Shown here: positions 14,801 to 15,812 of the stretch, piece after piece
Numbering within the stretch: the first letter of the stretch is position 1
How the letters are laid out: each line of letters opens with the position of its first letter
Source of the DNA: Bacteriovoracaceae bacterium
GTDB lineage: Bacteria > Bdellovibrionota > UBA1018
Assembly: GCA_947500275.1 (NCBI GenBank)
Contig: CANMSW010000022.1
Coordinates: forward strand, 1-15,812
Direction: 5' to 3'
DNA length: 15,812 bases
Position numbers and translations under genes: made by a program
Notes under the pieces: model-generated
Seen by the model: only the letters and a program-made list of their open reading frames with translations
Told to the model about the DNA's origin: nothing
Database searches by the model: none

Positions 14801-15812
14801 CTACGACTTTCCAGGCATCCTGCCTTTGAGCCGGTAAACATAGGAAAGGATATCTGCAACCGCTTGGTAGAGCGCCCGCGGGATGTACTTCCCCACTTTG
14901 ACAGTCTTGAACAAAGTCCGAGCAAGCGCCACATTTTCCACGAGGGGTATACCCGCCTCGATCGCAGTTTTCTTGATTCTTTCCGCCAAAAAATCGGCAC
15001 CCTTCGCTACTACCTTGGGTGCCGCCATGGAATCCTTGTCATAAACGATGGCAACGGCAATATGAGTGGGATTCGTGATAATCGCATCCGCCTTACGCAC
15101 GGCCTCCATCATCCGCTTTCGGGCCATATCCCGCTGCACTGCCCGGACGCGAGCCTTAAGCTGGGGATCCCCCTCCCGCTCCTTAAATTCCTGCTTCGCC
15201 TCTTGTTTGGTCATGCGGAGGCCTTTTCGGTACTCCCATTTCTGGAATCCGAAATCGACCAATGCGAAAACTCCAAGCACTCCGATCAAATAAACAAACA
15301 TGCCCTTTCCAACTTCTCCCATTGCAGGAAGAAGCTGTCCTGGCTCTTGATCAAGATGAGCGGAGAGCCCTGGAATCCATCCCTTCAATACGGTGTAGAC
15401 CACAGCGACGACTGCGGTCATTTTCACGATCAATCGCACAGCTTCAATCAACTGCTTCCCGGAGAAGAGCTTCTGAATGCCTGAGAGCGGATTCACCTTA
15501 GAAAAGTCTGGCGCGATTGCTTCGGTCGAAAAAATCGAACCCACCTGCGCGATACTGCCGGCCACCCCCAGAATAAAACCAGCTGCCGCAACCGGAATAC
15601 CTAAAGCAGCCATCAGACGCAGGGCTCGCATGAGGGTCGCGGCGAGTACTTTGCTATCACTTAGGTTTTTCGAGGCGGTGAGATCGGTCTGAAAAACTTC
15701 TTTCATGAAGTCCATGATCTCTTGACCAAGAGAAGGACCCCAGCTCCAAAGTGCGGCTCCAGAAGCCAGAAGTACGACAAGACCCGTCAGTTCGCGGCTC
15801 TGCGCTACCATC
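14801..15812 (-). CDS. flhB: Flagellar export switch protein FlhB, 5' end outside the window
   Basis: FlhB is the membrane switch of the flagellar export apparatus. It cleaves itself to change from rod/hook to filament substrates. NPTH, the autocleavage site, is at residues 247-250 of the visible part, preceded by MTKQEAKQEFKEREGDPQLK (200-219), the highly conserved start of the cytoplasmic domain. Four hydrophobic segments precede it. The first visible residues, MVAQSRELTG, align with the family's internal V-x-x-SRELT sequence that normally follows about 25-30 residues of charged N-terminus, so the Met at 15811 is internal and the true start lies beyond the right edge. It is the first gene of the flhB-flhA-flhF run seen here. 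Confidence 0.97.
   Translation of the reverse strand, partial: MVAQSRELTGLVVLLASGAALWSWGPSLGQEIMDFMKEVFQTDLTASKNLSDSKVLAATLMRALRLMAALGIPVAAAGFILGVAGSIAQVGSIFSTEAIAPDFSKVNPLSGIQKLFSGKQLIEAVRLIVKMTAVVAVVYTVLKGWIPGLSAHLDQEPGQLLPAMGEVGKGMFVYLIGVLGVFALVDFGFQKWEYRKGLRMTKQEAKQEFKEREGDPQLKARVRAVQRDMARKRMMEAVRKADAIITNPTHIAVAIVYDKDSMAAPKVVAKGADFLAERIKKTAIEAGIPLVENVALARTLFKTVKVGKYIPRALYQAVADILSYVYRLKGRMPGKS

Overview
The window is a bacterial chromosome segment, about 55% GC by eye, from a flagellated Gram-negative organism. Signal peptides, a lipoprotein and barrel-like proteins point to an outer membrane. The flhB-flhA-flhF-fliA order, the PilZ protein and the many secreted or envelope proteins would fit the Bdellovibrionota or related former deltaproteobacteria. 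That assignment is inference; no marker in the window proves it.

Layout. (1) 1-1455, minus strand: prfB (release factor 2), read through a programmed +1 frameshift, overlaps the start of a putative acyltransferase that runs off the left edge. (2) 1624-3869, plus strand: a tightly overlapping cluster of two small barrel-like exported proteins, a secreted matrixin-type metalloprotease with a C-terminal membrane anchor, and ybeY, closed by a hairpin terminator. (3) 3905-4213: a gene-free interval with three copies of a 14-base repeat around a long inverted repeat that can fold into a cloverleaf-like structure. (4) 4214-5134: mazG, meeting a secreted four-cysteine protein tail to tail. (5) 5863-6053: a divergent promoter region with a palindrome; then a lipoprotein and an outer-membrane barrel protein (6054-8039) closed by a strong terminator. 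(6) 8101-9050: remains of an insertion sequence with an integrase-core DDE transposase broken by deletions and a nonsense codon. (7) 9108-9701: a PilZ-like protein behind a candidate sigma-28 promoter. (8) 9779-15812, minus strand: fliA, flhF, flhA and flhB, transcribed flhB to fliA.

How the genes work together. FlhB and FlhA form the export gate of the flagellar type III apparatus, FlhF is the SRP-like GTPase that places the flagellum, and FliA is the late flagellar sigma factor. The PilZ-like gene converges on fliA, shares a bidirectional terminator with it, and may be a FliA target. No flhG lies between flhF and fliA, where it often sits. FliA has an unusual acidic N-terminal extension of about 120 residues.

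The best candidates for something undescribed are the cloverleaf element with its repeats (3917-4163), the FliA extension, and the protease/barrel/ybeY cluster. I found no CRISPR array, tRNA, rRNA or intact mobile element.
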